A stretch of 64,000 nt of DNA from SXTU01 sp964496695 (GCA_964496695.1 CAZCBE010000001.1:62001-126000); one strand, 5' to 3'; positions 15,986 through 25,038 are shown, numbered from the stretch's first letter. Notes: generated by a model not told the origin, from the letters alone. Numbers and translations are program-made.

Positions 15986-17632
15986 TCAATTCATCTCGGC
16001 GCTGGCGCGTGAGTTCAGATGCCCGCTGGAGTCGGCGCTGGGATCAGGGTGTGGAGGCGATCTGAGTGGACAGCGTTCTTTCAAGTCACCTCCGCGACTC
16101 TTAAAAAGCTGCGTCAGATCGGGTAATTCACCTCGCATTTTCATCGCGGCCAGCGTGTCGAGAATCCGGTCCCAAGTTCGAGGTATGTCCCGATTGGGGC
16201 CACAGTTAGTAGGTTTAGGCCGATTCACGATCTCCTTGAACGGCAACGACGGCTCCAACACTAGGTTTTTCCCTTCCACCTCCCGGTTCGAGGTGAGGAT
16301 TTTCAGCATTTCAGAGCGTTCCTCTGGCAAGGCCGCTTCATGGCTCAACCAAGCGTTGCCGGCCAGTTCGAGGAATTCTCCCAGCTCGTCGGAGTTTTCG
16401 CCTTCGGATCGCTGTAACGCGGCCAGTTGCGCCTCCACTGCTTTGCGGTCCACGAGCAAGCCGTGCTTGCGTTCCTCGAACATAGGTTTGTCGAGTGCCT
16501 GGTCGAGATAGGCGTCGGTGAGGCGTTTGATCCGGTCGGTGCATTGGGCCAGCCGCAGATTGAGACTTCGCTCCTCTGCCTCTCTCCGGCTTGCCCATGC
16601 TGTCCGTAACTGCAGCACCCGTGCTCGGAAATAGGCCTGTTCCTGTTCATGAAACCGCAGGCGATCAAGAAATCGTTGCACCTCGGTCGTCGCCGTGTCC
16701 TCGCGGATGGTCGTCCGGGGATCGTGAGCCGTGTGACAGCGATAATACACCCGCCCCTTTTGGCGCTCGCCGATGAGGGAATACTCGCACCGGGCACAGG
16801 TAAGCAGGCGGCGGAATGCGTAAGCGTGTCGCTGGGTTTGGGCGTTGACCTTGCCGGTGAGCACGGCCTGCACCCGGTTGAAGAGCGCCTTGCTGATGAG
16901 CGGTTCGTGAGTGCCAACAAAACTCTCTGCGGTTTTTCGAATCCGCATCACTCCAAGATAGAAAGGGTTGTTGAGCAGGGTGGACAAGCCTGTCTTGCTG
17001 ACGCGGCCACCGTTGCGGTTGCGCAAGCCGAGCCGGTGCATTTCTGTGCTGAGCGACTTCAAATTGAAGCGGCCAGTGCCATACAGCTCGAATGTCGTTC
17101 GCACCAGCGGCCCCATGATCGGATCAATCGTCTTCGCCTTGGCCTTGCCCTGATCAAGGTAGCCCAGCGGCGCGCGCAGGGGGTAAAAGCCCTGCTTCAA
17201 GCGGCCGTAGAAGCCCTTGCGGGTTTCCTCGCGGAGATTGCGAATGTAGTCAGCAGCAACGACTGCCTGGATGTCGGCGGAGAGGCGTCCCCCACGGGAT
17301 TGAAGGTCAAGGCTTTCGGTGACGAAGTGGACCTCGACACCCTGGTCGGACAATTCGCCGATGGCGGCCCAGTCGCGTAGATTACGCGCCCCGCGATCAA
17401 GCTTGTGGAGAATGATGCCCTGGGCCTCGCCTTTGCGAAGCAGCGTGAGCGCGCGGTTGAACACGGGGCGTCCCTGTTTGGCAGCGGTTTCGGTCTCCTC
17501 CAGCCAGAGGGCGATGGGGAGGTGGTTGCGCTCGGCGTAGCGCAAGATCGCGTCGCGCTGTTCTTGAAGCGAGACGCCCTTGGTGCCCTGTTTGACCGTG
17601 GAAACACGGATGTAGCCGAGGTAGCCGTTCAT
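15986..17632 (-). CDS. Large serine recombinase
   Basis: The 548-residue product starts MNGYLGYIRVSTVKQGTKG. The catalytic resolvase domain has Ser11 in YIRVSTVKQ, then LHKLDRGARNLRDWAAI and the family's acidic and arginine residues. A Recombinase domain follows (RTTFELYGTGRFNLKSL, then RVSKTGLSTLLNNPFYLGVM), then a zinc ribbon (CARCEY and later Cys residues in YYRCHTAH) and a coiled coil (about residues 350-430). This is the layout of serine integrases of phages and integrative elements, which integrate at or excise from attachment sites. It is a good candidate for the element's own integrase. No paired att sequences were seen. Confidence 0.9.
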   Translation of the reverse strand: MNGYLGYIRVSTVKQGTKGVSLQEQRDAILRYAERNHLPIALWLEETETAAKQGRPVFNRALTLLRKGEAQGIILHKLDRGARNLRDWAAIGELSDQGVEVHFVTESLDLQSRGGRLSADIQAVVAADYIRNLREETRKGFYGRLKQGFYPLRAPLGYLDQGKAKAKTIDPIMGPLVRTTFELYGTGRFNLKSLSTEMHRLGLRNRNGGRVSKTGLSTLLNNPFYLGVMRIRKTAESFVGTHEPLISKALFNRVQAVLTGKVNAQTQRHAYAFRRLLTCARCEYSLIGERQKGRVYYRCHTAHDPRTTIREDTATTEVQRFLDRLRFHEQEQAYFRARVLQLRTAWASRREAEERSLNLRLAQCTDRIKRLTDAYLDQALDKPMFEERKHGLLVDRKAVEAQLAALQRSEGENSDELGEFLELAGNAWLSHEAALPEERSEMLKILTSNREVEGKNLVLEPSLPFKEIVNRPKPTNCGPNRDIPRTWDRILDTLAAMKMRGELPDLTQLFKSRGGDLKERCPLRSPPHPDPSADSSGHLNSRASAEMN

Positions 17633-17647
17633 GTTGGTGAATGGTGG

Positions 17648-17821
17648 CTACAGCTTATCATGCGGGCCGGAGCTGGACAAAGCGGCCTGTTCGGCTTTGA
17701 GGCGCTCGAAAATGCGCAGCACGAGCGCGAGATACAGCTCGAGGTTTTCCTCGGCAAGGGCGCACTCCTCTGGGGTGAGGTGCGGATATAGGTCGTGGAT
17801 CGTGGGGGATTTCTGCTCCAT
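17648..17821 (-). CDS. Small protein encoded before the serine recombinase
   Basis: This 57-residue protein reads MEQKSPTIHDLYPHLTPEEC at the N-terminus. A helix (about 17-50) is rich in Leu, Ala and Glu, with an amphipathic stretch (ELYLALVLRIFERLKAE). It ends 15 nt before the recombinase start on the same strand. Very similar short helical proteins often precede serine recombinases. It might be a regulator or directionality partner, but no function is established. Longer frames through this region extend upstream without support. Confidence 0.65.
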   Translation of the reverse strand: MEQKSPTIHDLYPHLTPEECALAEENLELYLALVLRIFERLKAEQAALSSSGPHDKL

Positions 17822-18073
17822 GATCGTCTGAGCATACGCACCTGCATTTGCTCGCCAAAGACGACAGGACTTGTCGCTGTGGGCAAGGATTTGTCCACAG
17901 GCGGCAGTGGCCGCCGCCTCGTCGGCACAGTAAAATAGGAGCACTGCCGCCGAGCCATCCACGCTCGGCGTTTTTCGCGGAGGGTTGCCGTGTCCGGCAA
18001 GATTGCACCCCTTTGGCGAAATTCCCCATCCGGTATTGTGGAGTCCGGAACTCCACCCGAGTTCTTTCATCCC

Positions 18074-18409
18074 ATGTCGTCGAAACTGCCCAACTACCTG
18101 CTTGCCGAACGGAAGCGCCGGTCGCTTTCCCAGGAAGCGGTCGCGTGCCTCCTCGGCGCCCAGAGCGGGGCCAAGGTGTGCCGGTATGAGCGGTTTGTTC
18201 GTGAACCGAGCCTGCGGACGGCCCTTGCGTATGAGGCGATCTTTCAGAAGCCGGTGCGTGAACTCTTCGCCGGCCTCTATGAGACGATGGAACGGGAAGT
18301 CGCGGCCCGTGCCGAGACACTCACCCGCAAAACGAAGCCCCCCATTACCAACCCACCGGCTGCTGGCACGGACACTGTCCGTCGGCAGCCTTCTTTGTCA
18401 TCAACATGA
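18074..18409 (+). CDS. XRE-family HTH protein
   Basis: The 111-residue product starts MSSKLPNYLLAERKRRSLSQ. The HTH spans about residues 8-65: LLAERKRRSLSQEAVACLLG, then AKVCRYERFVREPSLRTAL. The rest is a proline-rich tail. It resembles Cro/C1-type DNA-binding regulators. It overlaps the RuvC-like gene by 4 nt (ATGA at 18406-18409), so the two are cotranslated. The pair is divergent from the recombinase operon, so it might regulate that promoter region. Confidence 0.75.
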   Translation: MSSKLPNYLLAERKRRSLSQEAVACLLGAQSGAKVCRYERFVREPSLRTALAYEAIFQKPVRELFAGLYETMEREVAARAETLTRKTKPPITNPPAAGTDTVRRQPSLSST

Positions 18410-18951
18410 AGCAAACAACTCCTCAACGTATCCTTGCCATTGCACCTTCAACCCGAGGCTTTGGCTTCGCTGTCCTCGAAGCACCCGCCAAGCTCGTGGA
18501 CTGGGGCGTCAAAACCGTGAGCAAGCGGGACAAGAACGCCGACAGCCTCGTGAAAGCGGACGCCCTCATGGCCCATTACCTTCCCACCGTCCTTGTGCTG
18601 GAGAACCACGCCGCGCCGGACGTCCGGCGCTCGGCTCGCATCCACACCCTTTACACCGACCTCGCTGCCCTCGCCAAACGCCGGAAGATTAAACTGAAGC
18701 TGCTCACCCGCACCAAGGTGCGCCGGCAACTCCTCGGGGATGATGCACCGGGCACCAAACAGACCCTCGCCGAAGCACTCGCTGAACGGTTCCCGAACGA
18801 TCTCGGCTCCCGCGTCCCGCGCAAGCGCCGGCTCTGGACGAGCGAAGCATACGGCATGGGCATCTTCGATGCACTGGCCCTCGGCGTGGTGAACCTGACT
18901 CCGAAGGGAAGGAAGGCGTCTGCTGGGGACGGGGAGACGGTGGGATCGTAG
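18406..18951 (+). CDS. RuvC-like (RNase H fold) protein with an altered active site
   Basis: The 181-residue product has the RuvC/RNase H-like layout. ILAIAPSTRGFGFAVLEAP corresponds to the first beta strand, where RuvC has a catalytic Asp (GIDPG); here the position is Ala in AIAPS. LVLENHAAPDVRRSARI matches the second motif, with Glu, and AYGMGIFDALALG matches the helix with the final Asp. Two or three of the four catalytic acids are therefore present. Holliday-junction resolvases of mobile elements are often divergent, so it might still cut or just bind junctions. It overlaps the upstream HTH gene. Confidence 0.68.
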   Translation: MKQTTPQRILAIAPSTRGFGFAVLEAPAKLVDWGVKTVSKRDKNADSLVKADALMAHYLPTVLVLENHAAPDVRRSARIHTLYTDLAALAKRRKIKLKLLTRTKVRRQLLGDDAPGTKQTLAEALAERFPNDLGSRVPRKRRLWTSEAYGMGIFDALALGVVNLTPKGRKASAGDGETVGS

Positions 18952-19065
18952 GGTCCGTGCTCGGCGAGTTCCGCGTTCCTCATTTTGCGGCAAAAAATCT
19001 CACGAAATTTGACCCTGTTTTGCGCAACCCGTTGTCCATCAAGGCAATCCTTTACTTTACAAGCT

Positions 19066-19190
19066 GGGGGGGGGGGGGGGGGGGTTTAAATGGGGGGGGG
19101 GGGGGGTAAAAAATATAGCGCCACAAACCCACGGGGGCAAAGAACNNNNNNNNNNCCCCCCCCCCCCCCCCCCCCCCCCCGTATAAAGTC
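19066..19190. other. Assembly gap with flanking homopolymer artefacts
   Basis: Ten Ns occupy 19146-19155. To the left are two runs of G (from about 19066 and from about 19093); to the right is a run of about 25 C. Such homopolymers are not biological in this GC context and look like scaffolding or read-error artefacts. Nothing between 18952 and 19245 is annotated as a gene. Order and distance of genes on the two sides should not be assumed. Confidence 0.9.
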
Positions 19191-19245
19191 AGGGGATGAC
19201 GGTATGCCAAAATTCGCGACTCACACACCTCTCTGCACTCATCCC

Positions 19246-19635
19246 ATGAATCTCCGCTCCTTCCTCGCCATTTCCCTGCTCGGTCTCCTCACCGGTTGCG
19301 TCTTTGCACCCACCACCAGCCGGACCATTTCCCTCACCGGCAAAGTCCCAACCGGCGACGTGTTGGAGAACGCCATTGAGGTCGCCAAGCTCGTCAACTT
19401 TCCGCCCATGACCAAACTCGACAAGGCCAATGGCATCGTCGAGTTCGGCGGCTTCGGCATGTCAGAACTCGGCATCACCGCCCAAGTGCGGGTGCGGCCC
19501 GACAATCAGGCGGAGATCACCGTCAAGCGCGGCTCGGCGTATATCCCGCTCGGCGCGGACAAGCAGGCCGATGCGTTCCGCAACCAGCTCGAAAGCCGCC
19601 TGAAGGAAGTGGAACAGCGGGCGGGCGGGAAGTAG
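19246..19635 (+). CDS. Lipoprotein, function unknown
   Basis: The 129-residue product has a lipoprotein signal: MNLRSFLAISLLGLLTGCVF, lipobox LLTGC with Cys18. The mature part is a small alpha/beta protein (SRTISLTGKVPTGDVLENA, later QAEITVKRGSAYIPLG). The start at 19246 was chosen because the frame upstream runs through the assembly artefact. It is the first of three short genes, 25 nt before the next. Confidence 0.75.
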   Translation: MNLRSFLAISLLGLLTGCVFAPTTSRTISLTGKVPTGDVLENAIEVAKLVNFPPMTKLDKANGIVEFGGFGMSELGITAQVRVRPDNQAEITVKRGSAYIPLGADKQADAFRNQLESRLKEVEQRAGGK

Positions 19636-19660
19636 GGCGCAAACCTCGATTTCAAACACC

Positions 19661-20119
19661 GTGAGTGCTCTCCCCCGTTTCTTGCTTGTCGGAGTGATGA
19701 TCATGCTCCTCGCCGGATGCTCCGGCCCCTCCGCATCCGATGCCGAGCGCGTTCTGCGCGAAGAAATCGAAACGGTATCCCATGGCAGCATCAAGCTCTT
19801 GAGCTTCAAGAAGACCGACGGCCAGGCGGGTGAAGCCTTCGGTGTGAAGGGATACAAACTCGACTTCGAGGCGGTGATTCAATCCCAGGCCCAAGGCATC
19901 TGGCAGAGCGATGACGGCACTGGCAAATTGGCCTTCGGCTGGACGGATCAGGACAAGGCGTTCTCCTCGGGTTTAATGTCTCAACTCCTCAACCAGTTCG
20001 GTGGCAAACCGCTTGAGAAGGGTGACCGAGCCAAGATCACCGGCGTCATGGTCGGAGAAAAAAAGGAAAGCGGCTGGAAGTTCAAGCGAACCGAGGGGCG
20101 ATTTATGACCGTCTTGTGA
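19661..20119 (+). CDS. Lipoprotein related to the protein encoded at 761
   Basis: The 152-residue product starts at a GTG (MSALPRFLLVGVMIMLLAGC) and has lipobox LLAGC. The mature domain (SDAERVLREEIETVSHGSIK, then LLSFKKTDGQAGE) aligns with residues 70-110 of the secreted protein encoded at 761. It is probably anchored in the outer or inner membrane. The function is unknown, but two related proteins on both sides of the assembly gap suggest a gene family on this replicon. Confidence 0.75.
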   Translation: MSALPRFLLVGVMIMLLAGCSGPSASDAERVLREEIETVSHGSIKLLSFKKTDGQAGEAFGVKGYKLDFEAVIQSQAQGIWQSDDGTGKLAFGWTDQDKAFSSGLMSQLLNQFGGKPLEKGDRAKITGVMVGEKKESGWKFKRTEGRFMTVL

Positions 20120-20177
20120 TCCTCGTCCCGACGAGACAGCATTCACAGTTCCAAAACACCAAACCCAGAAAGGACAC

Positions 20178-20348
20178 ATGAGTTCAGCACGCCAAAAAGG
20201 TCGCGCCGATGCCGCCGCAGGCAAATACAAACCACCCGGGCACAGCTTCTTCGGGAACGCTCAGAAGTTCCGGGAGGAGTTGAAGCAAAAGGAAGTGTAT
20301 CGCGAGGGATACCATGACAAGAAGAGCGAGATGAAAAATCGCCGGTAG
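20178..20348 (+). CDS. Small basic hypothetical protein
   Basis: This 56-residue protein (MSSARQKGRADAAAGKYKPP at the start, ending EMKNRR) has a ribosome-binding site (AGAAAGGAC) a few bases before the ATG. It is short and strongly charged, with GHSFFGNAQKFREELKQKE in the middle. It is not explained by any other frame. Cotranscription with the two lipoprotein genes is likely. No family is recognised. Confidence 0.55.
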   Translation: MSSARQKGRADAAAGKYKPPGHSFFGNAQKFREELKQKEVYREGYHDKKSEMKNRR

Positions 20349-20612
20349 CGCGATGCAGTCGCACGACCTCCGAGCAAGCTGAGCGCCAAGGCACGGAGGG
20401 TGAAGATGCCGTTTGATGGCGTGTCCGTAAGCCCTAATCAATTGGGCTTGCCATACGAAGAGGAATGACCTATCCCGATTGCAGTTAGGAACCCGATCCA
20501 TGCAGAGAGAATTTTCACGCCATTTCATCATTGCTTAATTCTTTCGCGTGAGTAGGCCCTCATCGCTCTGGGGAAGTATCGTGAGCATGAATGCCGTTTT
20601 GGAGGAAACCAC

Positions 20613-23600
20613 ATGAGAAAACATATCCTGGCCCTGCTGTTTGCCGTCGCGTGCTGGGCGTTGCCCACCGAGGCCGCCATCATCCCGCAAATCACCCTGA
20701 CCCAAACCACCAACGCCGTGCTCACCTGGCCGAGTATTCCAAGCGACCGGTTCATGGTGATGCACCGGAAGGCCTTCCACCCGTCCACGCCGTGGAAGCT
20801 CCTTGCCACCAACTATCCCGCCGGCCCGAGCATCACCACGACGTTCACCCACGTCGGCGCGTTCTTCCAACCGTCCGGGGCCACAGTTTTGAACACCAAT
20901 GGCGGAGGCGGTAGTCCGCCCGGACCCAGCGCGCTTACGGTCGCCCCGGGAACAACCGATCCTTCGACCGCGAACGACAAGGTGAAGCCCAAGGATGCTC
21001 CCTCCGCCCCGCCGGCCCTGCCGGATGCCAAGGAACTGGAACGCGAACTCCGCGAACTGCTCAAGCAATGGGAGAAAGAGCAGAAGCTCAACGGCAACGC
21101 CCACGCACCGGTCCAAGCCTTCTCCAGCCTCGCCGCCTTCACGCTGGCCGACCACGTTTACACCAACTTCCCCGGCGGCTTCTATATCATCAGCCGCGCC
21201 ACGGACGACACCGATGCCGACGGTCTTCCCGACTGGTGGGAAGCCCTCTATGGCCTCAACCTGCTGGTGGACGATGCCAATGGTGATCCAGACGGAGACC
21301 ATGTGCCGAACCTCGCCGAATACAACTACGGCACCTGGCCAACCAACCAGTTCAGCAGGCCATTCCTCCAGCTCAAGTTCGATGCTCCCGTCACATTGTA
21401 TTGGCCCGATACCTACACCTACTTAACTTGGCCGATTGTTCAAATCAGCGGCAGCATCAACCTCAACCTCCGCACGGTCGCTTGCGACATAACGAATGCC
21501 GCCGGCGTCCAGAACGGACTCGAAGGCTTCGTCACCCGCCGCATTGCCAACCCCGGCCTGAGCTTCACCAATGCCACCGTGAGCTACACCAACAGCTTTC
21601 AGTGCTTCGACGTGCCGCTCACCAACGGCATGAACTACCTCACCCTCCGCTTTGCCGACGCCTACGGCTACATCGTGACCAATGTGCTCAGCTTTTTCGT
21701 GGACTTGAACGGCACCCTCGCCCCTCCGGTAGCCAGCCAGTTCTGGCCCACCAACGGAGTGCAACTAGGCTCCGACACGTTCACGGTGCGCGGACGGCTC
21801 GACAATCCCACCGCCTCGGTCGTGGCGCGAATGACCTTCAACGGCGAGGAGCAGGAATTCGGCGGCCTGGTCGAACGCGACGGCACATTCTGGATTGAAA
21901 GCCTCCCCGCGCCGTCCAGCGGCCCCCTGACCCTTGTGTTCACCGATGCGAGCGGGAAAAGCAGCACGAACACCATCGCCGTCAGCCGCTCGCCCGTTTC
22001 CGTGACCCTGGACAACCCCACCGGGACGGACCTTTGGAACAAAACCATGAACCTGAGCGGTTCCGTGAGCCACGCGAACTACAGCGTGTGGGTCAACAGC
22101 GTGCGCGCCACCGTGACCAATGGCATCTGGACCGCAAGCAACGTCCCGGTCAATGCCGGCGGCGTGGCGAGCTTTTCCCTCCGCGCCGTGGCCAACTCCG
22201 ACAACGGCGGGGCCGGGAGCGGCGCGGCGGCCATGACGGGCAGCAGTCTCAGCGGCCTCTACAGCCCGCCCTCCGGCAACCCGAACTCGGCGAGCGGGGT
22301 GGATGCCGCATTTGACTTCGACAAACCCCCGCGCATCGTAGTGTCGAGCTACACCATGCGCTTCCAGGATGATATTCCCACCTATGCCACGGGCTTTACC
22401 AACCGCCAGACGTGGGACTGGAAGCGGAGCGGCGACGGCTACAGCGGAAACGCCACCGCCTACTGGCTGTCCCCGCAAGGCTACTCTTCCATGTGGTGGT
22501 ATACCCAGGCCGTCACGTATCCGTTCCCGGGAACCAACGGCACCATGGTCACCACCACCTACGATTCCTTCGGCGTGCCTCACCCCGTCACCAATCTTGT
22601 CGGTTCGCCGAGCATTCCGTGGCAAACCGGCGAGGCCTATCAGCGCACCAGCACACGCACGTATGCGAGCAAGGTTATCACCCAGTTGGAACTTCAGACG
22701 GGCGGCAGAGCCTATTCAGGCGCTGCGTCCCTCTACGAGTTCAACGGTTCTGCCATCGCTTACAACGCCGAGGGCGTCGCCACGAACCTGGCACCTGACA
22801 CCTTGCGCCTCATGGAGCAGGCGCTGGATGCCGCCGGCTACACTTACCGCACGAACCTGCCCGCCAACACGACCCTCGCGCTCACTTTCGCAGCCATGAA
22901 TGCGGCTGCCCAAGTCCCACCAACGGCCCAGCCCTCGACTGGCGCGAACATCACCTATTCGATCAGCAACGGGGACATTCAACTGCGGCTGACACACCCG
23001 CCTTACTACCGGCGACCACCCGCTGCCGGTGCTGGCAATTTGATAAACACGCTCACACCGCCACTGTATTTGGGCTACGGAACCTTCGTGTTTCCCTATG
23101 AGCTCGCCTTCCGCTTCCTGCCTGATGGCCTGCAAACCACGATCGTCGGTGCCGAGCCGTTGCTGATTCGGTATCAGCAGTTCAACAACTTTCAACTAGG
23201 TGAGCAGACGATCCAATGGAACGGCGTCGTGCCACAGAAACAAGTGGGCATCACCTGGGTTAACCAACGCCTGAACACCCGGCAGTTCATCAACCCTCAG
23301 CTCACCGGGCTGCGCGTGCAGGTGGACGCCTGGAGAGGGCTGGCCGCGACCAACAAGACCACCCTCAAACAGCCCGCGCCCCCGATCCGAGTGGTGGGCA
23401 AGGCCGTCGTGGCGCGCAATACTGTCTCTGGCGGCGCGCATCTGGCCACGATTGCCGGGCACTTGCAGACCATGGGCCACACTGTGGACACCGAAGATGG
23501 TCTGCTCATGAACAATCTGACCAACCGGGTTCAGCATGGTCTGGTCTGGTATTCGATCTCCCATGCCGTGACCAATGCCACTGGTTTCGTCGGCGTTGAT

Positions 23601-23978
23601 TTGCGGCAGACCCTCGGAGCCAACCATACGCTGGTTCCGGCGGAATTGCCGGCCGGATTGAACTACTCGTTGGTCTTCCTCAACGGCTGCGGATCAGTGA
23701 TGGATGGGAATGGGGTGTCCACCGGTTTTGCCCAGCGTTTCGGGGCAGGCTGCGCCGTTGTCGGGTGGGAGACGCCGACTGTCCTTCTGCCTGTTGCGGA
23801 ATCGGTGGCTGTGACCTTTTTCGATGCGCTCACATCCGGGAGATCTGTTCAGGGTGCTGTAGATGAGGTCCACCGGTTACAGGGCAACGACCAAGTTCAC
23901 AATCTTCTGCCAATTTTCGTCAAGGACGTGTTCAAAGTTCTCACCAATGGGCATGTCATCATCGACCTTACCCGCTAA
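20613..23978 (+). CDS. Secreted 1121-aa protein with caspase/CHAT-like C-terminal domain
   Basis: MRKHILALLFAVACWALPTE is a signal peptide and GGAGG-type ribosome site (GGAGG) precedes the ATG. A fibronectin-like strand region is followed by a Pro/Ala-rich linker with a coiled coil (about 115-160). A thrombospondin-type-3/dockerin-like calcium motif follows (DTDADGLPDWWEALYGL, about 198-214; NGDPDGDHVPNLAEYNYG). Several Ig-like or CARDB-like strands span 250-540. The last 190 residues resemble caspase-fold peptidases: LVWYSISHAV (His984), then YSLVFLNGCGSVMDG (Cys1026), then GCAVVGWETPTVLLPVAESV and SVQGAVDEV, typical of CHAT or C25-type domains. His is followed by Ala rather than Gly. Probably a cell-surface protease; next gene is 12 nt downstream. 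Confidence 0.72.
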   Translation: MRKHILALLFAVACWALPTEAAIIPQITLTQTTNAVLTWPSIPSDRFMVMHRKAFHPSTPWKLLATNYPAGPSITTTFTHVGAFFQPSGATVLNTNGGGGSPPGPSALTVAPGTTDPSTANDKVKPKDAPSAPPALPDAKELERELRELLKQWEKEQKLNGNAHAPVQAFSSLAAFTLADHVYTNFPGGFYIISRATDDTDADGLPDWWEALYGLNLLVDDANGDPDGDHVPNLAEYNYGTWPTNQFSRPFLQLKFDAPVTLYWPDTYTYLTWPIVQISGSINLNLRTVACDITNAAGVQNGLEGFVTRRIANPGLSFTNATVSYTNSFQCFDVPLTNGMNYLTLRFADAYGYIVTNVLSFFVDLNGTLAPPVASQFWPTNGVQLGSDTFTVRGRLDNPTASVVARMTFNGEEQEFGGLVERDGTFWIESLPAPSSGPLTLVFTDASGKSSTNTIAVSRSPVSVTLDNPTGTDLWNKTMNLSGSVSHANYSVWVNSVRATVTNGIWTASNVPVNAGGVASFSLRAVANSDNGGAGSGAAAMTGSSLSGLYSPPSGNPNSASGVDAAFDFDKPPRIVVSSYTMRFQDDIPTYATGFTNRQTWDWKRSGDGYSGNATAYWLSPQGYSSMWWYTQAVTYPFPGTNGTMVTTTYDSFGVPHPVTNLVGSPSIPWQTGEAYQRTSTRTYASKVITQLELQTGGRAYSGAASLYEFNGSAIAYNAEGVATNLAPDTLRLMEQALDAAGYTYRTNLPANTTLALTFAAMNAAAQVPPTAQPSTGANITYSISNGDIQLRLTHPPYYRRPPAAGAGNLINTLTPPLYLGYGTFVFPYELAFRFLPDGLQTTIVGAEPLLIRYQQFNNFQLGEQTIQWNGVVPQKQVGITWVNQRLNTRQFINPQLTGLRVQVDAWRGLAATNKTTLKQPAPPIRVVGKAVVARNTVSGGAHLATIAGHLQTMGHTVDTEDGLLMNNLTNRVQHGLVWYSISHAVTNATGFVGVDLRQTLGANHTLVPAELPAGLNYSLVFLNGCGSVMDGNGVSTGFAQRFGAGCAVVGWETPTVLLPVAESVAVTFFDALTSGRSVQGAVDEVHRLQGNDQVHNLLPIFVKDVFKVLTNGHVIIDLTR

Positions 23979-23990
23979 ACTCATACTGAT

Positions 23991-24950
23991 ATGAAGACAC
24001 TCCAAGTCTTGTTCACCTGGGCGTTTCTGGTCGGCACGCTGGCCGGGCCTGTTGCCGCCCAGTTGCCCTTGCTACCGTCAGACACCAACCGTGTGCAGGC
24101 GTTGTTCGCCGAAGCAGCCCGAGTTTTTGTCATCCCAGCAGAATCGGTCAGTCCTGCCATTATCAGGACAAACATGAGGCCACCGGGCAGGTTCGAGGAG
24201 TTTGGCATTTTCAACGTCTATGGAACGACGCTTCAACTCAACATCGCTGCTCGAAGGGCACGTCCTATCAGTGGATCGAACTCGGGGTTGAGTAACCAAC
24301 GAGCTGAGGAGAGAAGAACAGGCAAGGTCAACACCAACGCGCCACCCCGGCTGACTGACGGAGAAGCGGAACGGTTGGCAAGGGAATTTGTTGCAAAACT
24401 TGGCGTCACGTTGGACGAGTCATACCTCACATGGGACGGAGCCTGGGGGATAAGGTCCAACCGATTTCACAACAGCTTTCGGGACTGGACATACCATTGG
24501 AACCGACACATCAAGGGAATCCCAGTCTGGAATGACCGCGTTTTGGTGAGCGTGGACGATCAATTGGGGCAGCTCATCGGCTTTAACATTTATACCCAGC
24601 CGTTTCGCGATGCCGACGCCATCAAGCCCGTCCTGACCTTGGAACAGGCCCAGCGCATCGCCGTCAAGGAGGGCCAGCGGCAGGCTGACTTCAACGGCTG
24701 GGGCCGGGGCAAGATGATGACCTGGCCGGACCCTCGCGTGAACCGGCTTTACTACTACATTGAGGAAGATTTCGCTCTGGGCCGCTTCACCCGCCTCAAG
24801 CAACCCCGCCTGCATCTGGTCTATGCCATCGAACTCGGCAGCTACCGTGACGGCGACCCGAAGCAACAATTCGATTTCCGCACCAAAGTCCTCGTGGACG
24901 CCGTGACGGGTGAGATTGTGCCGCAAGCTGATTACCTCACCGGCGGCTAG
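23991..24950 (+). CDS. Secreted protein with PepSY-like domains
   Basis: The 319-residue product has a signal peptide (MKTLQVLFTWAFLVGTLAG). The mature part resembles PepSY/propeptide-like domains. LTDGEAERLAREFVAKLGVT is a PepSY-type helix, followed by WNDRVLVSVDDQLGQLIGF, then a second unit starting LTLEQAQRIAVKEGQRQ and ending FRTKVLVDAVTGEIVPQ. PepSY domains inhibit or chaperone secreted proteases. It follows the caspase-like protein gene by 12 nt and has a terminator downstream at 24992, so the two probably form an operon; this protein could regulate its neighbour. That last link is inference. Confidence 0.68.
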   Translation: MKTLQVLFTWAFLVGTLAGPVAAQLPLLPSDTNRVQALFAEAARVFVIPAESVSPAIIRTNMRPPGRFEEFGIFNVYGTTLQLNIAARRARPISGSNSGLSNQRAEERRTGKVNTNAPPRLTDGEAERLAREFVAKLGVTLDESYLTWDGAWGIRSNRFHNSFRDWTYHWNRHIKGIPVWNDRVLVSVDDQLGQLIGFNIYTQPFRDADAIKPVLTLEQAQRIAVKEGQRQADFNGWGRGKMMTWPDPRVNRLYYYIEEDFALGRFTRLKQPRLHLVYAIELGSYRDGDPKQQFDFRTKVLVDAVTGEIVPQADYLTGG

Positions 24951-24991
24951 CTCATTCCCATGGTTGTTTTCCCGCCCGTCAGGGCGGGATG

Positions 24992-25038
24992 GCCGGTCGG
25001 GAGGAGCAAGAACGTGTGCCCTCCCGGCCGGCTTTATT
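24992..25038 (+). terminator. Rho-independent terminator of the 20613-24950 operon
   Basis: GCCGGTCGGGAG (24992-25003) pairs with CTCCCGGCCGGC (25021-25032), with one G-U, and TTTATTTC follows. A second short hairpin (CCCGCCC/GGGCGGG at 24971-24988) lies just upstream. From 25039 to 25380 I see no gene. Confidence 0.72.

Noticed and set aside
19090..19245. Open frame through the Ns and homopolymers
   Set aside because: It would encode poly-Gly, unknown residues and poly-Pro from assembly artefacts; the lipoprotein start at 19246 is natural.
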